Source of the DNA: Siniperca chuatsi
Taxonomy: Eukaryota > Chordata > Actinopteri > Centrarchiformes > Sinipercidae
Assembly: GCF_020085105.1 (NCBI RefSeq)
Contig: NC_058051.1
Coordinates: 18,981,455 to 19,045,454, forward strand
Reading direction: 5' to 3'
Length of the DNA stretch: 64,000 nt
Shown here: positions 24,457-37,200 of the stretch, one piece after another
How positions within the stretch are numbered: position 1 is the stretch's first letter
How the letters are laid out: every line of letters begins with the position of its first letter
Program-made: the position numbers and the translations under genes
Notes under the pieces: generated by a model
The model's input: the letters and a program-made list of their open reading frames with translations, nothing else
What the model was told of the DNA's origin: nothing
Database searches by the model: none

Positions 24457-27400
24457 TTATCAGATTTTTTTAACTCCCAAATATCGATCCAGTATTGGTC
24501 ATGCTATACATATCACAATATATATTGATACCACCTATATAAAATTACATATATTGTGATAGAAGATTTTATATAGCACAACTTAAACCAGACAAGAGGA
24601 ACCAATCAGCGAAATCAACTGAGCCATAGATCATGTACCAATCCAAAAAATATTGTATAATTTTTTATATGTATATTCATATATTAATATTATATAATTA
24701 TGTAATAATACAGTAAAGCAAGCTGGAGCATCACTACTTCTTAATTTGTTTATAAATATTTTCACAGTTCTTCATGAAGTTATATGACAAGCATGTGGAA
24801 TGTATTGAGCACCTTTTAATAGGCTTAAATGTAACATACACATGTCAGTGATAAGTAATGATTCACACATCATGAGACATGAGTCTGAATGTGGGTGTTG
24901 ACTTCTCTGATAACCAGTGAATCAGTGCTCAGTCCACATTTTCAAGTCACACTTGGTGCTCTGTCAGCAGTTTGTCCCGCTCACACTGAGCTTTCCCTGC
25001 AGAATTAACTCAACCAGTTAGTTAACACACAACTGTGACACCTCACACCAAATTAACTTTGACAGACAAGAATCCAGATTTTTCACACTGCTTTGCTACA
25101 ACTACTGCAGAATAGATCTACTAATGTCGCAGTAGGACGTTGCATATACATACCCTAACTCTAATAGTTGATAGTTCTGATCATTTATGAGTTGGACGAG
25201 AAACAATTAGTTGTATAATTGATTTGTATATTGATAGCTTAGTCATTTTTCAAGCAAAAAAAATCCTCAGTTATAGCTTCTCATTTGTGGGTTTTTGCTG
25301 CTTCTATCTGTTTTATATCATTGTAAACTGAATATCTTTGTGCTGTGGACTGTTTATCAGACAAAACAAGACATATGAAGATGTCACCTTGAACTCTGGG
25401 GAAACTGGAACTGCCTGACGTTTCATAGACTAAATGATTAATTGAGACAATAGTTGGCAGATTAATCTATAATGACAATAATCGTTAGTTGCAGCCATAA
25501 TTTGAATGGTGCACTGAGCCAGGGAATGTGAGGTGTGTTCAAGTTTAGGGAGGAAGCCGTTTTTTGTGGAGTGTGTCGCCGTGGAGTGTGAATGAGCAAA
25601 AGTGTCACCAATTATTAAAACAAACGTCTACATGTTATCAGTCATGATACTGGATGAGCCCATGTTGACCTGCATTCAACAGCAGTTAATTGTCATCAGC
25701 TGTATTATGGAAATTTCTTTTGGAAAGGAACATTGTAAATAATGACGAAATCATCAGGTAGTTGTTGTTGTGTGTATGTGTAAATGTGGATGGAATTACC
25801 TGCACACGTCAGTGGAGACATCTCCCTGACCTGCTTTTCCCATACCTCCCGTAAAAGGACACACACGTGCTTTCTCGCCTCAAACTTCTGATGTAATTTC
25901 TAGCTCACACAACGCTCCTTGGCTGTCAGCCCAGTTTATTTATGAGAAATATATTAACAAGTTAGTGGGACATTATCCCGCAGGCAGCAATGTGGTTGCA
26001 CAATAAGAATCTGCTGTTAAATAGTTTTTTTTCTGTATGAAAACATTGTTGTTCAGATCAGTTTATCACTGGACTGGAAAAGGAGCGCCGTTCCACCGTT
26101 GACTTACTTGACTATATTTACAATGTGTTGGAATGGGGAACAGAATCCATGTAGCTGCATGACAGTAATTTGTGAGGCGGAAAGTCCTCTGCTTAACTTT
26201 ACCTGACGTGATATCAAAGGAGGTGATACAGATCAGCTGACGTGTGAGTGCACACAGAAACATTGTCACCCTATGGGCTACACGGTCACTCGAAAATGTG
26301 ATTGCAATATGAAATACTTCAACTAACTAATGACTTCTTATTTATTTTTTTTATTATTTTTTGTAATGTAATTATGACTGCAACTTACAATTATTTTCAT
26401 TATTGAATAAGCTGACTGTTATTTTCTCAGTTAATAATTTTGTCTATAAAATGTCAGAAAATAGTGAAAGGTGCCCGCTACATTTTCCCAAAGCCCAAGA
26501 TAATGTATTCAAATTGCTTGATTTGTCTGACTAAGTCTAAAACCTAAAGATATTGAGTTTCTAATATGACAAAGAAAAGCAGCAAATCATCACATTTAAG
26601 AAGCATTAACCAGCAAATGTTTTTTTTTTTTAATTTTTGCATGAAAAATGACAATTAATCAATTATCAAATAGTTGTAGATTCATTTTCTGTAAATCAGC
26701 TAATCATTGCCTGTCATTCATATCACAATTGCAATATTTAGCAAAATAACTGCAACATTATTCATCAACATAATGCAGTTCTCGTTTTCCTTCCTCTGCA
26801 ACACACAGTTCAATTAAATTTTATTTATATAGTGCCAAATCATAATCAGAAGTTATCTCAGGGGCACTTTTCATATAGAGCAGGTCTAGACCCTACTCTT
26901 TATAATATTATTAAAGAGACCCAACAATTCCCCACCATGAACAAGCACTTGGTGACAGTGGCAAGGAAAAGCTGCCTTTTAACAGGCACAAATGTCAAGC
27001 AGACAACTTATGCACTCTATTGTAATGTGTCGAACTAATTGAAGGTGTGATGAGGGTGTGCTTGCTTGGGTATTGTTCAAACCTCTTTTTTTGTCTGTCT
27101 GTAACACCCAAGTATCAAACTGTCAATTTCCAAAAGTTGGCATCAAATGCCTGCTCAGATTTGTAATCTTGTTTACTTATTCTTTGATCAGATAGTTACT
27201 GATTTGAATAAAAAATATATCAGTTTTAGACTGTTGTAAGGGCTTCATTTGTTTTCATGACAGTTTAAGCTTTTGATTGTTTTTTGATTAATCGTTTGGT
27301 CAATAAAATGTCATAGAATGGTGAAAAATCCCCATCACAGCACAATGTGACATCTTAAAATAGTTTAGCACAAAAGGTATTCAATATTTATGTCATTTGC

Positions 27401-30400
27401 AGCACTATAAAACAAAGAAAAGCAGCAAATCCTCACATTTCAAAAACTGGAACCAACAAATGTTTCCTGTTTCTCCTTGACCAAAGACCTGAATGAGTAA
27501 TATCAAAATTGTTGGCAACTAATAGAACAACTGACTAATTTGCTAAGCACTAGACTGTATTTTGATAGGCATTTGACACTTTTGCTTACTAAGAAAAACT
27601 TTCATCAAAGTAAGGTATCAAAGTATCATTTTGGTACAGAAACTCAGGTATTGTATGACCAGTGATACCCAGCCCTGGTGAGGAGTGGTAGAAATGGTGT
27701 GGAAGGCAGGACAGAGCACTGGAGGAAGTGTGGAAGTGTGTTGCAGGATACCTCCACTCATCTCCTTTGGTAAGGTTACACCTCTGGCTATCTCTTTATA
27801 TCCTGCATCTGTCTGAGGCAGGCTCCAAATATTTTGACTCAAATGACTAAAAGTGTTGTCTAACAGATCAGCCTGTCAAAGCTGCCTTGCTCTCAGCGGA
27901 AGTCTGCTGGCCCATCTGGCGGGTAAAGTAAACTGAGATATGATGTATGATTAGTGATCTTGGTGAAATTCTGCGTGAGAAGACATAGAGAAAAGAACAT
28001 ACACCTATACGCGAGCACAGATGTGGTGTGTAGGCGACAAAAGCACAGGATGTGTGCTCCGGGGGCAGGAAGAGAAGCAGGAGCTCAAATAAGTGTGTAT
28101 ATGTGTAACAGGAGAGTCCCTGCTGTAGGTCTTTAACTGCTACTAATACAACACTGATAGGAACCTTTTGAGTTACTTTACAGCCTACATCGTACAAAAG
28201 GTTTCAGTCGCAGTCATCTGGACACTTTTCAGAATTACAGCCTACACACTCATAAAGTTTCTGACTGCCTATTAATTGGGTCAAGACAAAATTGCACCAG
28301 GTCTTTTTTTAGTTTTATCATTCCTAAAATAAAACGATGAAGCAGTCTTGTGTAAAAGCCTATGCAGTGCTTTTTTTTGATCAGTCCAGTGTAGGGAAAC
28401 TAAAAGATATACAGTATATTGCTTTATATAGGATAAATAGACAGGGTTGTTAAGTGGCGTATAACTTTTATATTCCCTGTCTTATGCCCTTTGTACTGTA
28501 GATTGTTAAACCCATTACAAGCATTCTTGAAGTCACACAGTTACCCAAATACAATATGGCTGCAATGAGTTTAAAATCTCTATTGTACACACCCGGCTAG
28601 TCCCGTCACAAACTGGTTTGTGCAACTGACTCAGTCTTTTTTTTTTTTTTTTAGATCAGTAATTGTTGGTTTTGGTAGATTTCAATTATGAAAGGCAAAC
28701 TGAGGTTAATTTGGGGTCAGTAACTTCATCTTCTTCTTCATTTGAAATCCATATATAACAATATCTGTCTACTGTATGTCTTCACTTAAGTGTAACTGTG
28801 GTTTAGGTCGTTACCTCGGTTTCACTGTTTTATGTGGTCGGGGGGCTTTAAATACCGATACAATGCTGTGTGTTGGTCTGTATGCTGGAAGGTTAGCATT
28901 AGAATTGAGGCAATAAAAAAAATCTGATTTATGAAATTAAATTCTGAATAAATTAAATTATAATACACTTTTGCTTGAAGCTAACTCAATATTATTATTT
29001 ATGGTCTTTGAGTGGTTTTGTGAAGACATGATCATATTGTGTTATCTTTTTTTTTAAATGCTGTCTTCCAAATAAATATTTCAAAGCAAATTGTAACTAA
29101 AAATTAACAAGTGAGTTATTGAAGGTTTTGTTATACACATATATAGATTTTTATCTGATGTAAAGCATAATTGTTAAGTGTATTCAACATCATTGAGATT
29201 ATTTTGCACAGCATTTTGTATATTGTAACATTTTTAATAACATGATTTTTATTTCAAGCAGCCACCCAGCTCTACCGAGGACATCTTTATATGTGCAAGG
29301 AAATGGCGGTTCTGTGTTTTGTTAACTGTTCTATGTGTGTCTGTCTCTGCAGTTGACATTCGAGAGATCAAGGAAATCCGTCCCGGACAGAAGTCACGGG
29401 ACTTTGACCGCTATGTGGAGGACTCAGCAGCGCGGCTGGACCAGGCTCACTGCTTTGTCATCCTGTACGGCACAGAGTTTCGCCTTAAATCACTCAGCCT
29501 GGCAGGTACGCACAGACACCAACAGAGGCTTACATACCTTCAGATCCATTAGTATTAGTATTACCATCCTATTTTTAACATGAATACGTTTGCTAATATG
29601 GTCATGAACTACAAATCCATCACTTCACCCTTGATACAACTGATGTTTTGTTTCCAACCCTCTTTTGCAGTTAATTTATTGTTGCTTTTTGTATAGATGG
29701 GACTTTCTGAGTTAATATATCTTGCCTTACCGTACCAAAACAAAAGCTGGTATTGGTTGAATGTTCAAAAGTTGACAAAGGAGCTTTAATGCCACTATCA
29801 AGTCAAGTCAATTTTATTTTTATAGCCACAAATCACAACTTTGCCTCAAAGGGCTTTACGATCTGCACAGCATACAACACTAGTACTGCAAGGTTTAGCT
29901 GAGTAATACATTGGACTATTTTGATAATCGATTAATCATCTGTCATTTTTCATGCAAAAAAGCCAAAATTCTCTGGTTCCAGCTTCTCAAATGTGACAAT
30001 TTTTTTTTTTGTCATATATTAGTGAATATCAGTGAATTGAATATCTTAAGGTTTTAGACCGTTAGTCAGACAAAACAAGCTAATTGAAGACATAATCTTG
30101 GCTTTTTGCTATTGTTTAAATTATTAATTGATTTAATCGAGAAAATAATCAGCAGATTTATCGATAATGTAAATGATCGGTAGTTGCAGCCTTATAAAAC
30201 ACCACATGTCGTTAGACTCTTGATTCAAAGAAGGAAAACTTCCCAAAATAACATTTTCATGGGAATAAAAAGAAAAGAAAATCTGAAAATAGTTGTCAAA
30301 AGTTAGTCATGTGTTGATTTCTTTCTCAGCAACGTCTGATGAAGAGATGACCATGTGGGTGAAGGGGTTAAACTGGCTTGTGGCCGACACACTGAAGTCC

Positions 30401-33400
30401 CCGACACCGCTCCAGATAGAGAGGTGAACAGTACACATGTAGCTACACGTCACATCCAAAGCTGAAGATATTATAAGGTGCTGTGGACAGACAGCATAGG
30501 ATAATGAGCAGAATCATTCTTAATTCTCTCTTCTTCTTTTTTTTTTTTAGATGGTTACGTAAGCAGTTCTACGCCGTTGATCGCAATAGAGAAGACAGGT
30601 GAGTTCAGCTCAGTTAAGTTAAAAGATTTAAACTCCAGAGTTAATCAGATCACCCTCACAGGAAATAGGTGTAATTAGATTTAACTCAAGTGTTTGGTGA
30701 CAGCAGTTGTGTGTCCTTTCCCCAGTGTATCATCTAGAGCAAGAAGACTAGCTACACCAGGCTGGTAGGTGTCAGTGAGAGAACTTTGTTGAGGTGTAGT
30801 GAAGGAACTAACCTCGCAGCCACACACCAACACCTCTTCCTGCAGCAGGAAACAGACTGCAGAGGATGGAGGAGATGCACAGAGATGTTTGTCTGTTACA
30901 TCCCTGACGAAAAAGCCTTTGTTAGGGGTATTGTCCTCTCTGGCCAAAATTCCAGGCTGTGTAGTAAAAGTGAAGCAAAAAAACTCAGCAGAGCATGAGG
31001 GGGGTGTGTGTTTGCAAGGTTTCAGTATGTCTGTAAATTTCAAAATGATTTGTCTGCACCACAACTGGATCTACGTGTGCAAGTTGGTAGAAGTCTTTTA
31101 TTTACGTTTATTGCGTTTATTGTACGTGCATATCCATGTTTGTGTTTGATTTCTCAACAAAACGTGTGTATGTGTTTAGGATATCCTGTAAGGATCTGAA
31201 GAGCATGCTGAGCCAGGTCAACTACAGGGTGCCCAACATGCGGTTCCTCCGAGAGAAGCTTCCGGTAACCTCCTCCTGCTTATCACAGACCCCCTTCCCA
31301 CTCCATTGCCCTGCCCACTTCCCTTTCAATATAATGTTGTTAGAGGCTAAAGATTTACGATTTTCCGTTAACAGCCCTTTTACTTTCCCTCTCATTTCTC
31401 TACTTGTTTTACAGGACTCAGAGATGAGGAATGGAGACGTGTCCTTCAGCCAGTTTGCCCAGCTCTATCGCAGCCTCATGTTTGATGCTCAGAAAAACGT
31501 AAGTGCAATCATTTTATGTGTGCACAGATAGTTCTGTCCCAGCACTTTCATCCCCCAGCGCCCCATCTGATGCCCTGCCAAGGCACCCTTCCTCCCCCAT
31601 TTGTCTGTTCTCAAATGGCTGTGAGATCAATATGGACCAGTTAAAAACTCACCAAACCTCTCTGGTGGAGGCCATTAGGACACACACACTCACACGGATG
31701 AGGAGGCAGGCAGCCTGGGGTCAGATTAAATGGATGACCTCAGTGCCCCCCACAACTAACCACCCAGCTCCCTACAGGATGTCTATGTCCATCTCCGGGA
31801 CGAGTACTATACACACTGAAAGGACAGCACTTTCATTAATTAACTGAAATGTTCCCCTTTTCTCCATTTTTTCAGATGGAGATCCCGTTTCTACAGAGGT
31901 AGGTCAAAACTAAACACACACATGCACAGAAAGTCTCTGCACAGATGTGTGCTTACTGAAGTGAACCATTACTTTTTCTGCCAGGTTCATTGACAGACCA
32001 GAACAGAGGATCTCCCTTGACGACTTCAAGAGCTTCCTCCTGGAGTCTCAAAAGGTAATGTCTCCAGGCTGTTGGACATCTAGTTGATTGCAGATTTGTT
32101 TCATTTGCATGCTCCAATACATCTGTGTTTGTATGTAAATCCAGGAAATGTGGGCCACAGACAACAGCAAGGTTCAGGAGTTTATGTTCAGCTACCTGAA
32201 AGACCCCCTGAGAGAAGTGGAGCAGCCTTATTTCCACCAAGACGAGGTACACACACTCACCACATCTCCCACTTTCTTCTTCCCCCTTTTTTCTTGATTC
32301 TCTTTATGCTCTCTTCTTGGTCTTTGCTCACTAATAGAAAAAATGTAAACATGTTTTTGCAAGTTATGTTGTCCAATGCCCCCCTGTGTTGTTGGTGTGG
32401 GTGGGAGATGCTCATAAATTGACATGGATAGCCATGATGTCAGCCTAAAGCTCATCCTCCCACACAGGTAGAAAAGGTTATTTACTGTGGTACCAAGTTC
32501 TGCAGAAAGCGAAGGATGCTTTTTGTGGTCACCATAAAGCTATGTTTGACTAAAGAGAAGAGGAAGCTGGTGCGAGCTAGCCTGCAAGAGTTGGTACTGT
32601 CTTTCTGTGTTGTCCTGTTGTATTGTGTGAGATAGCACGTGTACAGGCCTTGGTCATACTAAGATTCTTACATCATAGGTGGTTTGAATTTATTTATTTC
32701 TTTTCTTAATCGGATGAAAGCCAACCTTGCCCCGTCAAACTCTGCAGATTATAACAAACAAATCCAAATTATTAAATTAATGCATATTCTCTATGTGTGA
32801 AATATCAGTTCTCATTTATTACTTACTTCTGACACTTGTCAACATATGAACAAGTCCATGGTTTTCCAAGTGTTACACACTCAGGTGGTGTTGAGCACAT
32901 ACATGTGTTCTAATACAAATATATTTACAAGCTGCACTGCAATATCTGCTTATAGTTCAGGTGGATTCATGCATTAAAATGTGTGATTCAAGTTTATTGT
33001 ACTTGAGGTTTTGCCTCTTGGGTTTTGAGAGAACAGTTCTTAAACAAAGTCTTGTTATTATTGTTATTATTACTTTTTACATCGTCGTATCTACTTTATA
33101 TTGCTACGAATAGGTATAGCCTTCAGAGCAAAGTCTGAAGTCTGCACTCCAAGTGGACTCTCTGAAAGTTAGAGGAAAGTTTGTTTGAGGCTTTTGCAGA
33201 CTTGATGAATTGTGGATTTGGAAAAGCCCTAGTCACTTGTGAACTTCCCCGAAACACATGAGTTAAGTCTGCAAGTGCGGGACAGTCCACACATTTGAAT
33301 TCAGCCTCATTCTCACTGCTCTCCTCTCTCCTATATAGCTCCTGACATACCTGTTCTCCAAAGAGAACAGCATCTGGGATTCCTCCCTGGACCAGGTGTG

Positions 33401-34246
33401 TCCTGAGAATATGAACAACCCCCTGTCCCACTACTGGATCTCCTCTTCGCACAACACGTAAGAATGGAGCCTATAGCTTTCAAGCATACATTTCATTATG
33501 TCAAGATTCTGTAAAGTTCAACCAGTTGTAATTAGGCCTTGGGAACACTGAAATCTGGCATCCTCTCTTGAAACTCTAACCAAAGAGGGCTTTTGAACTG
33601 GCTTACTGGCATACATCAGATAAGTGTATTATTTAACAATCATGTTCCAGAATGAGATCCAGGCGTTTATTTTGCAGGAAAATGTATTTTTCCTCCCATT
33701 GAAAAGTGTGTGAAAGGCAAATGATAACCTTCTGTACTAAATATGAAACAATACTCATTGGAGCAGTGGAATGGAAACTTCCCATGTTGCTTTGATTAAG
33801 TTTGAATTGACCGACTGAATGAGTAAGAAGTGTTTACTCCAGTCAACAAAAGAGAGATAGCCCTTTTGATATAGCAGTATCAATGTGTTTGTGCTACCAC
33901 CATAGAAAATGTGTGTGTGTGTGTGATGCAGTCCCTGACGTGTGACTTCTTTGAAAAACTGGTTAGATGTGAGGGTATTTTTGTGTGTGTACTTTAACGT
34001 GACATGCTTATTTTTAGCTACCTGACGGGAGACCAGTTTTCCAGTGAATCGTCCCTGGAGGCGTACGCTCGCTGTCTTAGGATGGGCTGCCGCTGTATTG
34101 AATGTGGGTAAACACACATGCACACACACTGCAGTTTTACCCACGTACAGTAAATCATCACTACTTGACTTTCAACCTCGTAATTAACTGTCTTACCCCC
34201 GCTTCCAATCCCTTACAGTTCTACTTTTAATGCAGCTGCCACACCC

Positions 34247-34291
<45 letters not shown>

Positions 34292-37200
34292 TTGTTAAAC
34301 GACAGTGCTATATATGACCTTTACACCAAACTCCTGTCAACTAGGTTTCTATGAATAGGACTGGCTTATAGTGGTTAAAGTGTCACTTCGCGCCATCCAA
34401 AAGTAAATTAACATGACATAAACTTGTGCGTCTTCAAGATTAAAGGTGTTAAAACGGCTCCGTAACTATATAATACATCTGCATTTATATATACTTACTC
34501 TTTTTTTTATGTAGCATAGTAGATAAAATGACATTGCGTGCATGTGTGTGTGTTTATTTTCAGTGGACTGCTGGGATGGTCCAGATGGAATGCCAGTCAT
34601 CTACCACGGACACACCCTCACAACAAAAATCAAGTTTTGTGATGTCTTGACCACCATCAAAGAGCATGCCTTCGTCACATCCGAGTGAGTCTCTATGAGT
34701 GCAACCCACTCTGTTTCTTTTTACAGCCGTCGGTGGCGATGAGATGATAAAACAGAGATGACAAAGATACAAAAACAGAAATATCAAAGGAAACAATGTG
34801 GGTAGGCTGCAGTGACATCACTCATCATTGTAGCGTGTTAGAAAATAAGAAAAGAAAGACAGTACAGATAAAAAAGTTTTTCTGTGAAGCTGCAACTCTT
34901 AAGTTTGGATCTGTGGTCCTCCTACAGCTATCCCATCATCCTGTCCATCGAGGACCACTGTAGTATTGTGCAGCAGAGAAATATGGCCACTTACTTTAAA
35001 AAGGTGTTTGGAGAGATGCTACTGACCAAGGCGGTGGATATCGCGGCAGATGGCCTTCCCTCACCCACCCTGCTCAAGAGGAAGATCCTCATCAAGGTCA
35101 GGAGCCACCTGGAGTCATGAGAAATCATTTGAGCTTTTTGTGCCAATTTTATTCTGCAGGGAAAAGTATGAATGGATGCTTTGTGCAGTGTTCTGATGGT
35201 ATAATGTTTCTGATTGTATGTCCCCTTTTTCCTCTTACCATCTGTCCTCCTCTCCCTTCATCTGCTGCAGCATAAGAAGCTTGCAGAAGGCAGTGCCTAT
35301 GAGGAGGTTTCCACCTCCACTCCCTACTCAGAGAATGATATCAGCAACTCCATCAAAAATGGCATCCTGTACCTGGAAGACCCCATTAATCATGTAAGCA
35401 TGCTCATCATGTATAAATGGATTCTGGATGCTGCATCACGGTGAACGCTAAGCTTCAAATATGATGCGCTGAAGTAGCTTCTATACCAAGCCTGTTTTGT
35501 GCGTTGTCACTATTCTTAAGTGTTTGGTTCTTAGCTATAATAAAGCAAAGACCCATCATCTGACAGCTCGCCACTCTGTTTAACATTCATTTTAGAACTG
35601 TGTCCCACTTGTTTTTAGAACCAGGTCTTGACTTTATGAACTGCTTTTCTTGTTCCCTTAGATGATTAAAATCTTGCCTACTTGGGCCACTTTTCAGTGC
35701 GACACATGGATCCTCTAAATATTTAATTTAACCTCCCTTCATCTCCCCCCTCCCCAGGAGTGGTACCCTCATTTCTTTGTCCTGACAAGCACTAAGATCT
35801 ACTACTCAGAAGAGACCTCCAGTAACCAGGGTAACGATGATGAGGAGGAGCACAGAGAGGTTAGTTGGCCTGATCTCCTCTTGATATACATAGAGATTAG
35901 AATCACTAGTCCTGTATTTGAACTTGAACTTATTTTTAGGATCTGTGCAGCACCGGACATTGCACTTAATTTACATACAGTATGAGAAATACAGTATTTT
36001 CTATGGAAGTTGTTACAGTTTTTAATATTCATAGACCTGTACCAGGATCAGATCCAGAAGGAAAGGGTCTCTTTTTTGTGTATGTGAAAGTAGGTGGCCA
36101 ATGAGGGAATCATTTTAAGCTGTTGCTACTAAATGCATGTTGTCACAAGCTTGTGAAATACTATGATGTCAGATGGCTTAACATCTCCCTCTCCTAATCT
36201 TCCAGGTGTCCAACGGTATGGACCAGCACGTGACAGAGAAATGGTTCCATGGGAAGCTGGGCGCAGGGCGGGACGGGCGGCAGATAGCCGAGAGGTTACT
36301 GTCTGAGTACTGCCTGGAGACTGGAGCTCCTGATGGCTCCTTCCTGGTCCGAGAGAGCGAGACCTTTGTGGGAGACTATACACTGTCTTTCTGGTATGGT
36401 GCACATGAATTTGACTATCTGCAAACTTTCTACACATTTTACACAGACTTCAACAGCATTTGTTTGGCAGTAATGAACTATATAGAAAATATAGACAAGA
36501 TTAATGATGGGAAATGGACATTGAATGATGTTAAATGCATTTAATTGTATGATAATATTGATTGGGAATATTGTTTAGAAATTTACAGTTAGTATTTAAT
36601 CAGCATTTGCTGTTTGTAAGTAACAACAGAAGAGTATATCTCAGTATGTTGTTTTATCATGATAATGGGATTCATTGAATTGTTGCAATTATGGAGCCTT
36701 ATCTATTGCATACTGTATGTGTCAGTAGGCCTGACTCGGTTACTTACCTTCAGTCTGGTAATGCAAATGCTCTGCATAAGTTGAGTTACCTCAAAGCTAT
36801 TTAATCTGTGTGTATGTAATATACACACAATGTATGGAAACAATGCTCAGACACTCAGATGGTAGTATGTTCAAGGTTAACAAGGGGGATGGTGTTTTTT
36901 AGTAAGAAAGCTGGTAGTCATAATGACCTATAAACAAACTGAAAATTGTTTTACTGTAGGTTGATCTCTCACGGTTTTTGTTGTTGTTGTTGTTGGTTTT
37001 TGTTTTTTTTGTTTTTCACATCTCTGCACCAGGCGTTCAGGGCGGGTGCAGCACTGTCGTATCCACTCCCGTCAAGAGGCAGGCAGCCCAAAGTTCTACC
37101 TGACTGACAACCTGGTGTTTGACACGCTCTTTGCCCTGATCAACCACTACCAGCAGGTGGCGCTGCGCTGCAACGAGTTTGAGATGAAGCTGACTGAGCC

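Larger units (their letters stand above)
20547..29352 (+). other. plcg1 intron 2 (8.8 kb), transposon-rich, no gene
   Basis: The largest intron in the window. It holds a hAT-type relic (22930-23910), another dispersed repeat (23930-24240), a TA run (24424-24454), three copies of the family-B repeat (25170-25500, 26365-26705, 27260-27560) and family-A copy 2 (26810-27010). The remaining sequence, AT-rich with homopolymer runs such as T at 21586-21608, shows nothing I can support. Confidence 0.65.
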
